Source of the DNA: Thereva unica
Lineage: Eukaryota > Arthropoda > Insecta > Diptera > Therevidae
NCBI GenBank assembly: GCA_949987705.1
Contig: OX465284.1
Span: 114,001,163 to 114,065,162, forward strand
Direction of reading: 5' to 3'
Length of the DNA: 64,000 bases
Part shown: positions 1 to 10,879 of the stretch, piece after piece
How positions within the stretch are numbered: position 1 is the stretch's first letter
Layout of the letters: each line of letters starts with the position of its first letter
The notes under the pieces: model-generated
Database searches by the model: none
What the model saw: only the letters and a program-made list of their open reading frames with translations
What the model was told of the DNA's origin: nothing
Translations under genes and position numbers: made by a program

Positions 1-395
1 GGACTTTAAGGTTGACCAGAAGATGCTACAGAAAGGTTCTGGGCCCTGAACCAACGTCTCAAACCCCTCCCTCTCGAGGTTATCTGCAGTCCTATTCCCC
101 TCGATACCCCAATGTCGGTGGACCCAGCAGAGCGAGACGTCATTTCTTCCGATCAGGCTGCGGAGTACGTCAAAACAACCTGCCACTATTTTGGAAGAAA
201 ACTCCACGTTAAGAGTGCCTTGATGGCAGCTTGAATATCAGATTTTAATGTTGGCGCCTTTCAGACCTTTCCCAAGGTTGAGCCTAGCGCAGGTCGCAAT
301 GGCATGCATTTCAGCCTGGAAAACAGAGCGACACTTGGCCATTGCATTCGAGACATTTGAGTTACCAAAGCGACACCAGTCCCTGTGCCATGTTC
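1..395 (-). pseudogene. RNase H domain remnant of a non-LTR retrotransposon
   Basis: Read on the minus strand, one frame gives a recognisable RNase H domain. AEMHAIATCARLNLGKG lies around 318-258 and WVHRHWGIEGNRTAD around 130-86, followed by a GPEPFC segment near 35. These correspond to the 'QAE..AI..C' helix and the 'WV.GH.GI.GNE.AD' active-site region of RNase H domains at the C-terminus of R1/I-type retrotransposon ORF2 proteins. That domain degrades the RNA strand of the RNA/DNA hybrid. A stop codon after KGANIKI and loss of the TDGS start of the domain show it is dead. The reverse transcriptase that should lie upstream (higher coordinates) is absent, and the copy runs off the window's left edge. 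Family-level call is fairly secure; clade is not. Confidence 0.65.
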
Positions 396-470
396 CACGG
401 AAGCACCTTCGATGTCAATGGAAGCAACTTCGATGTCATGTTCTATGGAAGCCCCTTCGATGTCAATGAA
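390..470. repeat. Short imperfect tandem repeat
   Basis: The phrase GGAAGC-NCCTTCGATGTCA recurs three times with 20-33 bp spacing between 398 and 465 (variants ending AATGGAAGC, ATGTTCTATGG, AATGAAGG). It directly abuts the RNase H remnant and occupies the place where the start of that domain should be, so it may be a local slippage product. Confidence 0.6.
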
Positions 471-719
471 GGCGCATAAAGCAGTTTCTTTAACGAGGAA
501 GGCTTTTTAGATTTTACTGACCAGGTGGTGTACAGCCACCTCTGTTAATTTACCCCTCGAGTAAGTGAACTGGGAGCTATGTAGAGGAAGGCAGAGCTCA
601 AGCTTGCACCTAATATAAAGGTATAGCAGCCTTTCTAGGTTTGATTTCGAGGCCACAAGCCCCTGAAACTTATACCAGTTGGTTTTCTTAGGAACCAAAG
701 AAGAGGCGCGGATATATGG

Positions 720-1190
720 GAGACCCACAATGTCAAATCGAATGTGCAGATGATCCGACAGTGAGGGCCCATCCGTCGTCTCACTTTCTTTTTGTTATAA
801 AGTCATATGCCTATTGAAGATCGACAAATATATGGTACATATATACACTCCTTACCCAAGTTTTCCACAGAATTTTCCTAAAATCAGGCTTATATTCTTC
901 GCTACAGATTCTAATTTTTGTTTCCCAAGAATTGTGAAGGTGTTCTAACTGGTAAGGTCTGGCACGTGATTGTGGTTTACTACAATCTACACAAGTTCAC
1001 TATATCTATGTTCCGCACCATTTTATACTCAAACTTGAGAGTACGGCCATATAACTAAGAGTAGTTTTTGATGTTTTCTTTTTGTCTATGTGATAGACTA
1101 GCCTTCAGGGATAATGCCCCCTTGTACTGTCGTGGGGTCTATTATTAAGTGGAATGTCAAACAACAAGCTCTAGTTGGAAATATATAGTA
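720..1190. other. No feature seen
   Basis: AT-rich unique-looking DNA. No reading frame resembles a known family and no inverted ends or tandem units were noticed. Confidence 0.5.
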
Positions 1191-1199
1191 CGTATACAT

Positions 1200-1440
1200 G
1201 ATGTATTGAAGTCAGGTTGAGCACGAGTCCAACTACATGTAGACTCGAGTCAAGTTGAGTTTGGGTCGACTGATCTCGACTCAGCTCTGCTATCTGGGTT
1301 GAGATGAAATTATGCATATAGACGCGAGTTAAGTAGTTCAAAAGTTGAATTTAGTTGATAGCAGCATCTCTGTGTTTTATTTGTGAATTGTGGTGTGAGT
1401 TGAAAATTCAACTCAACCACAACTCAACTGTTTAATACGT
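1200..1440. repeat. CAACTC/GAGTTG-rich degenerate repeat
   Basis: Variants of GAGTTGA and its complement TCAACTC occur more than ten times, in both orientations, including a palindrome GAGTTGAAAATTCAACTC near 1396-1414. The spacing is irregular, so it is a degenerate inverted/direct repeat cluster and not a clean satellite. No coding potential. Confidence 0.5.
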
Positions 1441-1609
1441 CATGTCTACGTAGTAATAGCGTAGACGACAGTGAAAAAATAAACAATGACAACCCGGGGT
1501 TTCATCCACCAGTTTCTCATCCAATACTACCGTGACCGAAGGTTGCTTCGGTGGTCGAACAAGAGATGGCTTCATTGTTTTTTGTGCTTCAGCAGGAGAG
1601 TAGGAAATT

Positions 1610-1718
1610 TATATTTAGGTCCAAAAATGGAAAGGCGAAAGACCATAAACTGGAGTGAATTCGAACCAAGGACCCTTCGATGGTAGTCAGGTGCCTTAAC
1701 CCCTTGGCCGGTTTTGCA
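1610..1718 (-). repeat. tRNA-derived SINE copy
   Basis: On the minus strand the segment carries a Pol III B-box-like GGTTCGAATTC at about 1660-1650 and an A-box-like GGCCAAGGGGTTAAGGC at about 1712-1696. Between them is GACTACCATCGAAGGGTC, which matches the CTACCATCC-AGAGGTC spacer in the copies at 5.8, 28.7, 37.0 and 47.5 kb. The body after the B box (GGTCTTTCGCCTTTCCATTTT) resembles the CTTCGTCTTTCTATTT stretch of the other copies. Both promoter boxes plus a shared non-tRNA body indicate a SINE and not a tRNA gene. Confidence 0.65.
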
Positions 1719-1719
1719 A

Positions 1720-4150
1720 AGAACTACATTTAACTATCCATTAAACGACCTCATTTTACTTGGTCCTATAGTTCAAGATTGTCTGTTACCTTTTACGATT
1801 TTGCCGTAAAAAAAACATTGCGGTCGAAGGACATGATAGATTCTAGTTTATGACGCCAATTTATGCCTTGCGAGCCTATCCAATAGCTGCTCCTTCAACA
1901 AAATTCAACTGGGCGTTACCTGCCACACATCCGCCAACAACAAATCGACAACAGCTTGTATCATAAATGTTCTTCCACCAAAAGGGCCCAAAAGTGTAAT
2001 CTCAAACACCCAAACAACAAAATTGGAGCACAGCCGCACCGAAAAAGGGTAAACAACTAATTACAGTGGCACACATAATTTAAATCCCTTTAAAACTATC
2101 ATAAATTACGTCACAAACATTCTGCAAACTCCTGCGGTATCAAAAGCACACAAAGCAGGAAGTTGCTTCGATTACCAGGAACCTCAACTGCGCCGCCACT
2201 AAGGAACCCCAGCCCCGCCGCCGCTTTCATAACAATATTACCAACGACTCCAAACAGATACGAGCCCGGGGAGTCGCCCCATCCCTGCGACCCACCCCCG
2301 CACACTATTCCAAATATGTGTGCATAAACAACTTCGTACTTAATAAAACGCTTTGATATCAGATTTTTATCCTGGCAAAAAAAGCGATTTAGGATGGAAG
2401 GATACCTGGTGGTGGAAAGGTGGCCTCCCCCGAAAAGTTAGCGTCACTCCTCCTGTCAATTAACGGGGCTCACAAGGTGTCTGGAGGCATATTCGTCTGC
2501 CGTAAGTGCCGTGCTCTCGTTTCTAGTAAGGTGAGACTGCACAAGCAGCCCTCCCCCCCCACCGCCATCCCCCGGCAGCCACCCTAGACATTAACCCCAA
2601 CTAGAGTAGTCGTGTTTCAAAAGAAAATTTGCATTTTCCTGGTTAATTTGGTGGAAAACGCGGCATGTTGGGGTGGAAAACTTTCCGTGGGAGAATTACT
2701 CGACTCCGTTGTCTTGGGAGCAATTGCAAATGTTTCCTTCGCGGAATATTAAGTTCTCAGGTGAAAGTTTCCCTATCGGGGCTAGGAAATTTTCCGCTTT
2801 TCTGCTTATATGCCGTGGCAAAAATGAGATCAACAATCGCGGTGTGTAATTACGTTTTCGGGGAGCTCTGCCGCGATATGGGGATGATTGGTGGAAGGTT
2901 TTTGTTTTCCTCAAGGAAATTGATTTCCGTCTTAAAATGTGTTTTCCCAGGGATGAAGAATTGAATTGATTTTATTTCTTTCTACTTTTTTTGCTGCTAC
3001 CCCCTAAGAGGGAAAATCCCAAGCAACAAAAATTTGCAATTGCAAAAAAAAATAAGAAGAAGAAGAGAGAAAGGAATTCAGATTGAATATTTCATGACAG
3101 GCAATTTGCATTTAGAGATACAATTCGATAGGACTTTCCCCGATTGCTAAGTGCTATCTGTCAGCGGAAATCCTTTCCTCTGCCGCTTTTTTTTTGTCAA
3201 TTTCAAAATTTCAGCTATTTAAGGACCCCCAGAGCCCACTTAAAGCGTTTACGTATAATTTAAAAATGAATTATTGCCGCAGCCTAAATAGATCCGTGCC
3301 TCGATATGCGCATAAAATTTTAACTAAGGAGATTTTTCCCTTAGATTTTTTCATCCCTGTTCATCCCCGACTGTAAAAAGAGGTGTATTCGTAAAGGAAT
3401 TCAATTTCGTGCAGAATTTAATGGTTTTAATAAAATTATATATATACCCCTGTTAAGTCGCTATCCTCTCTAGATATTACTCTCGAAGCCTATTTGGTTT
3501 ACGATGCTGATATGGTTTATATCAGTTTTATTTTACCTTTAATTTTTACCTTTTAAATAAAAATATTCATGCTTGTGCTTAAGGTTGAAATTCCTCCTAT
3601 TTCCTAATCTATATTATTTCCTAGCTTCATACAGATTGCCATAATGTACGCCATAACGAGATTGCGCAGAGATCTTAAAATCCCTTAACAATAGATGAAA
3701 TGAAATGATACGGGGTAAAGCAGAGGTGATCAACCTTAAGCAAGAGCGCAATTAAAAGTTTTCAATTTTATTATTAAAGTTATTTTTATTTATTTTTTTT
3801 CATTCTTAATTGTACTTCACTAAAACTTATTGACAGTGAAGTAATTCTGCAATGTTTGTAGCTGTAAAAATCGTGAAGTTCGGGGGAGCAACATGTTTAT
3901 GACACTGGCTGACGGTCTTACCACCATTAGAAATACAGGAGACTGTTTTCTTTATTATTTTAAACGTACAAAAATTCAACTGTATAAAATTCAAAAAGTA
4001 TAAAATGATTTCATGCATGAATTTTTTTTAAAATGGTTCTCGTACCTCCCGGACTCTTGCCAGTGAATAGTTTCTCATGGCATACGTGGCTACGGACATA
4101 TAATAATCCAATTGTACTCTAGAAGATGAGTAATATTAACGGTTCATGGC
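1720..4150. other. Unassigned DNA without recognisable genes
   Basis: Several short frames (up to 99 codons) occur on both strands, none resembling a known protein. Local features are homopolymer-rich patches (CCCCCCCC near 2550, poly-A/AAG near 3045-3070) and AT-rich stretches around 3410-3560 and 3780. Nothing supports a gene. Confidence 0.5.
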
Positions 4151-4209
4151 TCTTGTCAATCTGCAAGTACGGCCTGCTACATGCCTCATTTCTGGAGAAG
4201 GGCCAATAG

Positions 4210-5135
4210 AATCTTTATTTCCAAGCCAGGTAGACGAGGGTCTTGCTCAGTTCAGTTGAATGGAAATACAGCCCAAATTGATCCTTGGTCTCCATTACTT
4301 TTCTCCTCCAACCTTCTCGCTTTATGTCTAGAGTCCTCCAATTTCGTAGGCACAACAAGTCTGCAGCATTTGCCTCTACGGCTTCAAACCATCTTTTTCG
4401 CGGTCCTCCTGCCATCTAAGTTTCCACAATTCAATTTATCTCCTTTCTTGTGTATTGGGCAGATAATGTTTTGCTCCCAATCTTCAGGCACTTTTTCGTT
4501 CCACCATATGCAGCATAGAAATTCATTTAAAGCTACTCTGAAAGCGATTCACCTCCTTGTTTGATCAACTCTGCTGGGATGCTATGAATTCCTGGAGATT
4601 TTTAAGACCTGTATGGCAATCTGTAATTCTTCCAGGGTTGGTATATTTGTTTCTCTGGTGTCATCGTCAAGTTGTAGACGGAAATCTGGTACATGTCTGG
4701 TGCTTTCATTTGTGTTCAGCAGCTCGCTAAAAAAATCCCTCCACTATTTCTTTTCATCTTCGCTGCCTGTGACTATAGTGCCTTCTTTTGTTCTGCATAT
4801 ACCGAAGGAGGGTTCAAAGCCTTTCTTGAAGAAGTTTACTTCTTTGTATGCTTCGTGTGTTTTATTTTGTGCAATGTTTTCCTTTGCACTCAGGATGTAA
4901 TTGTTGAGGAATTGCCTTTTCTTTTTCCTGCGAATGTTTTTTGCTGTTCTTCTTGCTTCCTTCCAATTGCTTGCTCCTCGTCGGTCTCTCTATGTATATT
5001 TTCCTATTTTTATTTCTGGCTTCTATAGCTGCTTTACATTCCTCGTCGTACCATTCACTGGCTCTGGCTGTGCGTTTGTAACCTATAGTTTCCTTCGTGA
5101 CATTGTCAGTATCGTCTTCTGTCTTATCCATTTTC
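4210..5135 (-). pseudogene. Internally deleted RTE/L2-like non-LTR retrotransposon
   Basis: Minus-strand frames follow the order of an endonuclease/RT-type ORF2. First comes the post-endonuclease linker (SEWYDEECKAAIEARNKNRK, about 5055-4995). Next is a segment ending in the WRDFF-ELLN and LEEL-IAI motifs that precede the RT (about 4760-4610). Then PEDWEQNIICPIHK-type RT motif 1, near 4500-4430. The frame then jumps straight to the C-terminal GGPRKRWFEAVEANAADL...NWRT...WRRKV segment (4415-4300), which normally lies several hundred residues further on. The catalytic RT core is therefore deleted and the protein cannot be active. Frameshifts are also present. Confidence 0.7.
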
Positions 5136-5149
5136 GCTAGACTGTAACT

Positions 5150-5750
5150 ACATTATTTATGTTTGGACCTATCCTAGCCCCATAGTCTACAAAACCTGCA
5201 TTCCTCGGGACCTCGAAAACGTCCTTAACTGTGACTTCTTAGTGGAGGATTGATCTCTTCGTCGGAGAATACATCTAAGCCGCGGACATCGACTCTCCGT
5301 CATAGAAAGCTGCTACGTCAGAAATAGTTTTTGCTTCGACGGTAGCTTCAACACTGAAGACGGCTTGTTACGTTTTAAATGCCTTCTATGTTGAGTGTGG
5401 CTTTTGAGTCAAGGATGACTTCTACGTCGCAAATCACTGGCTAGAATGGCTAAATAGGTAAAGTTTTGCTTTCACTCTATCCTCTGTCTCTAATACCATT
5501 ATGAAAAGAGGAAGTTCTGGCCTCTCAGTACTGAGGACCGCTTACGAAAATGGAATATCGACGTTTAATACTCTCAATTCTTCTTTCTACACTTTCATTT
5601 CACTAGTGTCATTGTCATCGAAAGTCTAAGTTAAGGGATCTCCTTTTGTACTACCGGTCCGTCAAGTGCATACCAATGCTAGCACCCGATTTTACCCCAC
5701 AGAGTCCCATCTAATACAAAGACTACAGAACCCAGACTTTTGAAAGAATC
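5150..5750. other. Unassigned DNA upstream of the deleted non-LTR element
   Basis: This could hold more of the degenerate 5' part of the neighbouring minus-strand element, but I saw no endonuclease motif. Several TTCGTC/TCGAC-type short repeats occur at 5250-5420. Confidence 0.3.
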
Positions 5751-5754
5751 CTAC

Positions 5755-5848
5755 CGAGATTGGAGAAGTGTAAAGACGATTGAATGACTGGGCTACGTGG
5801 GATCGAGCCACAGACCTCTGGGATGGAGTTGCCTAACCCCTGCAATTT
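5755..5848 (-). repeat. tRNA-derived SINE copy
   Basis: Minus strand shows GGGGTTAGGC (A-box side), ACTCCATCCCAGAGGTC spacer and GGCTCGATCCC (B-box-like), then a body CGTCTTTACACTTCTCC. The same order and spacer occur in the SINE copies at 1.7, 28.7, 37.0 and 47.5 kb. Confidence 0.6.
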
Positions 5849-5849
5849 T

Positions 5850-7440
5850 TTTCTAAGTTTATTATGGGCTTTGAAGCGATAAGCCACTTTTATAATTCTT
5901 CGTTGCAGAGCTGTATACCTTTTTAGGAACTTATCAAGTCCTCTGTCAGTACTGAATGCTACAAGGAGTTATCTAGATGGAAGATGATCAAAGCTAAAGG
6001 ACCATGCAGCTGCCAGAAATCGAAACTCAACGTCTGACTTCTTAACCCCAGGCTACAGACCTCATTGAAAGAAAACATACAATATCTGTTTATTCCAATC
6101 ATATATTGCATTTGCCATCAACTAATTTACTTAAGTGTTGGTCATACCAAAAAGAGAATAAGATATCAACACTTCACCTCGGTAGCTGTGATGTCTTTTC
6201 ACATAAAATAAAAATCGTCCCCTCTACCGGAGCAATTCCATAAATATAAAACTTTACTAAAGCTCCACCACTGGTAATCCACTCGTAACACTATTATCGC
6301 GGCTATTATCAAGGTAAACCTTAAGTTTAAAAGCACCCAACGAGCGCCACCTAAACCATATTGCCATATCACTTTGGCAACGTTATGTCTCAATACCCTT
6401 AATTCCCCCAGTAAATACCTGTCATAACAATTTTCTAATTATCTGTGTTTGTTTTAAAGGTATACAAGCCCCCCCGCCCCATATCCACCCCCGCCGGCGA
6501 TGGGCCCACGGTGCCACTTTTATAAAACTAAAGGAACAAACTTTGTGACCTGCACCAGTCTCAGGCGAGCATTGAACATTTTCTAGCCAAGGATCAGCAG
6601 TTTGTTGTAGTCTCGTCGGGGTGTTTCTGTGTGTGTGTGCGGAGGAGCTTCAGCGGGATAAACTCTTGGATAAACTCCGCCGGGTAAAAAAAAAACAAAA
6701 ACTCGGAACCATTGGAAAACTGTGCTCTCCATGCACTTGGGAATTTTATGAAACGGAAAATAAAGTGCTTAGGACGAGTTTCTGGAGTTCGGTGCTGTAC
6801 GCTGTACCGGGATAAGCCAACAAACACCTTTATCTGTCGGTGAATTTATGGGTGTTTTTTTACAACATTTGAAATTGTTTTTCCAGCTTTTTCCCTTTCT
6901 ACGGGTATGCATAGTGCAGAAAGTTGAGGTTGTTACTGGGTATATCTGTAACTGTTGTCTATTCTAAAATTCTAGTCTAATATCCGTGGACGAAAAATTG
7001 CTCGCTGGAATGTCTTCAATTTAATCTATCTCAAAGGGAATATCGATTATGGAAAATTGAACAAACAAGACATGCAAATTGAACTAGAGACAACAAAGGA
7101 TAAGGACTTTTCTAACAGTGCACAAACTCACAATTTTAGTTGGTTCTTCCCTACACTACAATCTATAAAATAAATAAATTCAAGCTCAAGCGCAGAAGGA
7201 TACCTATTTTAGGAACAAATCAGATCCTTTCTTGCCTCACACTCAGCCTAGTTCTTCGCCGAAATTGATTCACTTCTCAACCACTTGGACCACAGCATGG
7301 CCAACGCTAATGAACCATACCAATCTTCTACCCAACTAAACCAGTTCCGAAGAGACTCTTCTGGCATTACGGGATAATCGACTTGTTGGCGTATATTCAC
7401 TTTAAAACTCTCGCTGGGACTTGTATTTCCGTAGTGCTAA
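5850..7440. other. Unassigned DNA with one possible core promoter
   Basis: No recognisable coding or repeat family. GC-rich patch at 6470-6520 followed by a TATA-like motif (separate entry). The poly-A tract near 6690 has no element attached that I can identify. Confidence 0.4.
6521..6565 (+). promoter_or_regulatory. Candidate TATA/Inr core promoter (weak)
   Basis: TATAAAA at 6521-6527 is preceded by GC-rich DNA and followed about 30-36 bp later by CCAGTC/TCAGGC (6555-6565), which resembles an insect initiator. No open reading frame or splice structure downstream supports a gene, so this may be chance. Confidence 0.2.
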
Positions 7441-7664
7441 CGCTAACTTTGCCGCTCCTTGTGACAGCAAAGTAATAAGGGCGGACAGTAATGAATAACA
7501 GCTTCTTCGAGTGAATCACTTCGTTGTGCGGTCTTAAGTTGAGAAATTCCTAATTTCGGAGTTCCAGACCAGTTCAATGAGATCCGAACTCGCAAGGTCC
7601 TTGCTGCAGCGGATTTACATTTGCAGATCTGCAAGGGATTGTTTAGACGGTTCTCTTCTAGGAA

Positions 7665-7710
7665 CGTTCCTCACGAGTTTCTAGAAACGTTCCTCACGAA
7701 GAACCCAACA
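7665..7710. repeat. 23-bp direct repeat
   Basis: TCTAGGAACGTTCCTCACGA and TCTAGAAACGTTCCTCACGA lie head to tail (about 7657-7700). AACGTTCC is itself near-palindromic. A local duplication within the degenerate retrotransposon region. Confidence 0.6.
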
Positions 7711-7739
7711 TCCTCTTATCCACAAAGTTCGTGCGGAAG

Positions 7740-8345
7740 GCTTCGGGGAGCGAAGCGTCTAAACAGGCCTCAAGAGAGTTAATCGAATGGTTGCCTTTGA
7801 TGTGTGGTGTAGTATGCAGGCAGCCTGCTGCAATTGAGTGCGCGGTTGCAATAAGAGGACTTTCGCTCGGGCTTCGAGCCGACTAGGCAGGTAGACGGAG
7901 GAGCGTAGAGCCCAAAATGGTTGTAGGAGGCTCCACGACCACTCAAAATTTTCGTAACAGTCCCTACTATCATTAAAAAATAATAAAAAAAAAATCCGCA
8001 TTTGCCTCTAAGGGGGTCCTGGAGGTACCCAAAAGACTCCAGGAAAAAAAAGCCCGAGCGCAAGTCCCCTTATTGCATCCGCGCACTCAATTGAGGATCG
8101 CCGTGACCTATTTGGTCTTGGGCAACCAGAACATAGCAGCTTAAGTGGCAACAGGTTTAACGATCGTGTTGTACATAGCGCAAATGGTGTAAGCCACGTT
8201 CTTTACCCAAAAACCTTTTACAGGCCAAGATATCCGTAGTGCCATTACTGATAGCGTAGCCCAGTTAAGCTTTCCAGTTCAGTCTGTTATCCAGAATTAC
8301 TCCCAAATAGAGCTAGGTGAAATTGGTAACGTTTGAAATAAGCGA
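7740..8345 (-). pseudogene. Non-LTR reverse transcriptase fragment, interrupted by a MITE
   Basis: On the minus strand, 8345-8094 reads through the C-terminal half of an R1/Jockey-like RT: a LNWKA segment, ISNGTTDILACKRFLGKERG, then the IVKPVAT...VLVAQDQ region corresponding to 'TIVRP..TY....W.PKT'. After the MITE at 7837-8087 the same domain resumes with QLQQAACIL near 7836-7805, matching the family's 'KLQRLACI' stretch. Stops and frameshifts show decay. Removing the MITE and one copy of CAATTG restores the reading order across the junction, so the RT copy is older than the MITE. The clade call (R1/LOA/Jockey side) is by motif only. Confidence 0.6.
7837..8087. mobile_element. MITE with 37-bp inverted ends and CAATTG target repeat
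   Basis: The left end AGTGCGCGGTTGCAATAAGA... and the reverse complement of the right end AGTGCGCGGATGCAATAAGG... match over about 37 bp with a few mismatches. CAATTG lies directly outside each end (7831-7836 and 8088-8093). The 251-bp interior has no transposase. CAATTG is palindromic, so part of it could belong to the inverted ends. The flanking RT reading order argues that it is host sequence duplicated on insertion. Superfamily not determined. Confidence 0.7.
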
Positions 8346-8349
8346 CTAG

Positions 8350-10290
8350 AATGGAATGCAGAAAGGTTGCGGAAAATTGGTCTGGAATGGTTGGGTGACT
8401 GTTCCCAGAATCATGGAGCTAAGTCCTTCCTGAGGACCTATTGTACTTTTTACCTGTGGAACTATGCTTATTACCAGCCTTTGCCATGCAAGGAAGAAAG
8501 AAGAAGAATATGACATATACACTCCAACGCAAACACGCAATATACTCCACCAGCTACCGCCCACTTCGTTTCTTGGGGTTCTTATATGCGATAGCAGGAG
8601 ACTTTGACAAAAGAAAGTTCATTTCACTCCGTTGAATCGAATTCTAAACCTTTGGTATGGTAGACCCAGTAGTCGATGGTTAATCCTAAATTGGAACGAT
8701 TGGCAATCCGCGGCATGGAGGTTTTGCAAGGAGATGCTGCTCTTTGAGTGCAGCCAGAACCTCCACTACCACTTTATCCGATCATTTTTCACCTTGGTCG
8801 GACATAGGTTTGTGGCTCGCATATTCCATACCTGATGCTCTCTACCATCCCAAATTCAGCCTCATATGGCTTTTTTGCTTCCGAATTGCACATGAATACC
8901 GCAGCTCCATTTGGAGAGTGTGACAATGATAAAAAACGATTTTGCTACAGAAAGGCTTATAAGAAAATGACTAGTAAAGGTGCTGTTAACAATGAAAACG
9001 CGAGTGGAACTAGTGTATTTCGCATTCTGTTGGGGGTGAACTTAGTACAAACACAAAACTTACATTAACGCTCTTAAACAAAAATAAAAGACTCGGGACT
9101 TTCATTACGGAAGATACTCTATCCTCTGAAGATTGTTGTTAGTGTTCTCAGACCTAGATTTCCTCGTTCGTCAGTCTCCCTACTTCAATAGCAGCATGCT
9201 CTCTCATACACACAAACAAACACACTTTCCATTCATGCATAATTGCAGTGCACTTTTTTTGCTGCAGAGCTGTGATATTGCATTAGATGGACATGCATGG
9301 AACATCACTAAAGAAAAGTCGCACGTACCCGTACCTGCATTTGAGAGATGTCCATCACCTTTCCGTATTATCTCCAAGCTGATGATGATGATGGCACCAG
9401 ATTGAAGCATGTTTTAAAAATTATGCACTGCGCACTACATACCCACTGCTATAGCGTAGGACCCAGGAAATATAGTCGCATTTTTTCTGTCGTACACGGC
9501 GAGGACGTTTATGTCCTTATACTACTCATCATAAATGTATGCGACGCATATGTGTAGCCATAACTAAATTCAAAGAATTTTTAAAGCAGAAAAAAGAAGC
9601 GGTATGCGAAGGAGTGGGGGTGGGTGCGGCGGAGCGCCAACGGAAATTCCTCAGTGCTATCCATTCAGTCCTAAATTTAATATGCACATCCTGGATGATA
9701 CATATTTCAAAAAAATGCTTTCATGTTCATGGATGTTGACTGGATGAGGATAAATTTCACGTCATCCTTATGTGACCTTGTGAATTTCTCTGTTGATTTT
9801 CCTAGATCCTTCGTCCTACAGTTTGGGGCTAGGTATTTCTGCTGGATGCCGTTTTTCATTAAAAAGTGAAATACTTTTTTTAAATATGTATAAGAGATTG
9901 GGGTGGAGATTGCTGCTGGCTGCCTGTGGCTGGAGGGGGGGAAAATATAGTTCCTGTGATATGAACATGTGTATGGATTTAATTGAGATTAGAGATGTGT
10001 TGGAGAGATTTATGATTATCAGAAAGGCCCGAAGGGACGCTATTGATCAGCACAACATTTTGAGCAAACCATAGAGTGCAATGGTTAATGGCAATCTTTC
10101 TATCAGAAAACAGGTAAAAAGTCACAAAGCATAAGTTTTTTGCCAACAACCACACGTTTCAATTCAGCGATAAGAACAGTCATTTCCAGATCGGATAAGA
10201 GCCTTTTTTATTAATGTAATACACATACTTACCACAGAGCGGAGAGGGGAGACGAAATCCGTCCATTTTAACCAAAAAATTAAAAAAGAC
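8350..10290. other. Unassigned DNA without recognisable genes
   Basis: Short frames only (up to 93 codons), none recognisable. Small features: CACACAAACAAACACAC near 9208-9224 and GATGATGATGATGG at 9380-9395. Confidence 0.5.
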
Positions 10291-10299
10291 TCCTTAAAG

Positions 10300-10870
10300 A
10301 GGAAATGGTGCAGAACACCTTTGATTGGGAATCAGGTTGGTATATGGAACGTTCCATCTCGAATCTATTAAAAGTTCTAATTAGTCTATCATGTCGTTCA
10401 GGTGGTGGTGCAATGGGTAGTGGTAAGATTAGCTCAAGGGATAGAGGAGAATACTATTCTCAGAATAGCTTAGGTTAGAAGGATGTTCGCCAAGTGTTGG
10501 AGCAAGTAGCGACGAACTTTACATTTGAACTCGACTACATTTTGTCAAATCTGATACATTACTTCGGGGGGCTCAATGAGTCTCTGATAAGTTTAATGAA
10601 GCTTTTGAACTTTGTCAACCTCGTCAAAGTGGTTTGCGAGACCCCGTTGGAGCTAAGCTGATTGTATTCGAGTCATATGTAGCTAACAGTAGGACTTTAG
10701 ATCGTAGCCCAAACTCGGTTGGAACTAGCATCTCTTTCAAGAAAATCGAGCCATTGGAATACTTATTTGGCGATTTGGAATACGTGGTCATTCTATTGTA
10801 GACCTCGGTTAAAATTAAGCCTAGGATGTTGAGAGAAGGCTCTATCGTTGATTGGAACGGTCCATAAAGG
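10300..10870 (-). pseudogene. Jockey-type RT C-terminal fragment
   Basis: Minus strand from about 10,870 shows LNILG, then HVFQIAK, FL-ER, ATI, LEYNQLSSNG, TLTRLTKFK and IKLIRDSLS in order. This is the spacing of the thumb/C-terminal part of Jockey-clade ORF2 proteins ('LG......W..H........R.GFLRR...........Y...I.P.LEYNS..W......LD..Q....LI.D'). Several in-frame stops interrupt it. The C-terminal tail may continue to about 10,300 but becomes hard to read. The catalytic RT motifs would lie at higher coordinates and are not visible. Confidence 0.55.
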
Positions 10871-10879
10871 CAGAAATAT

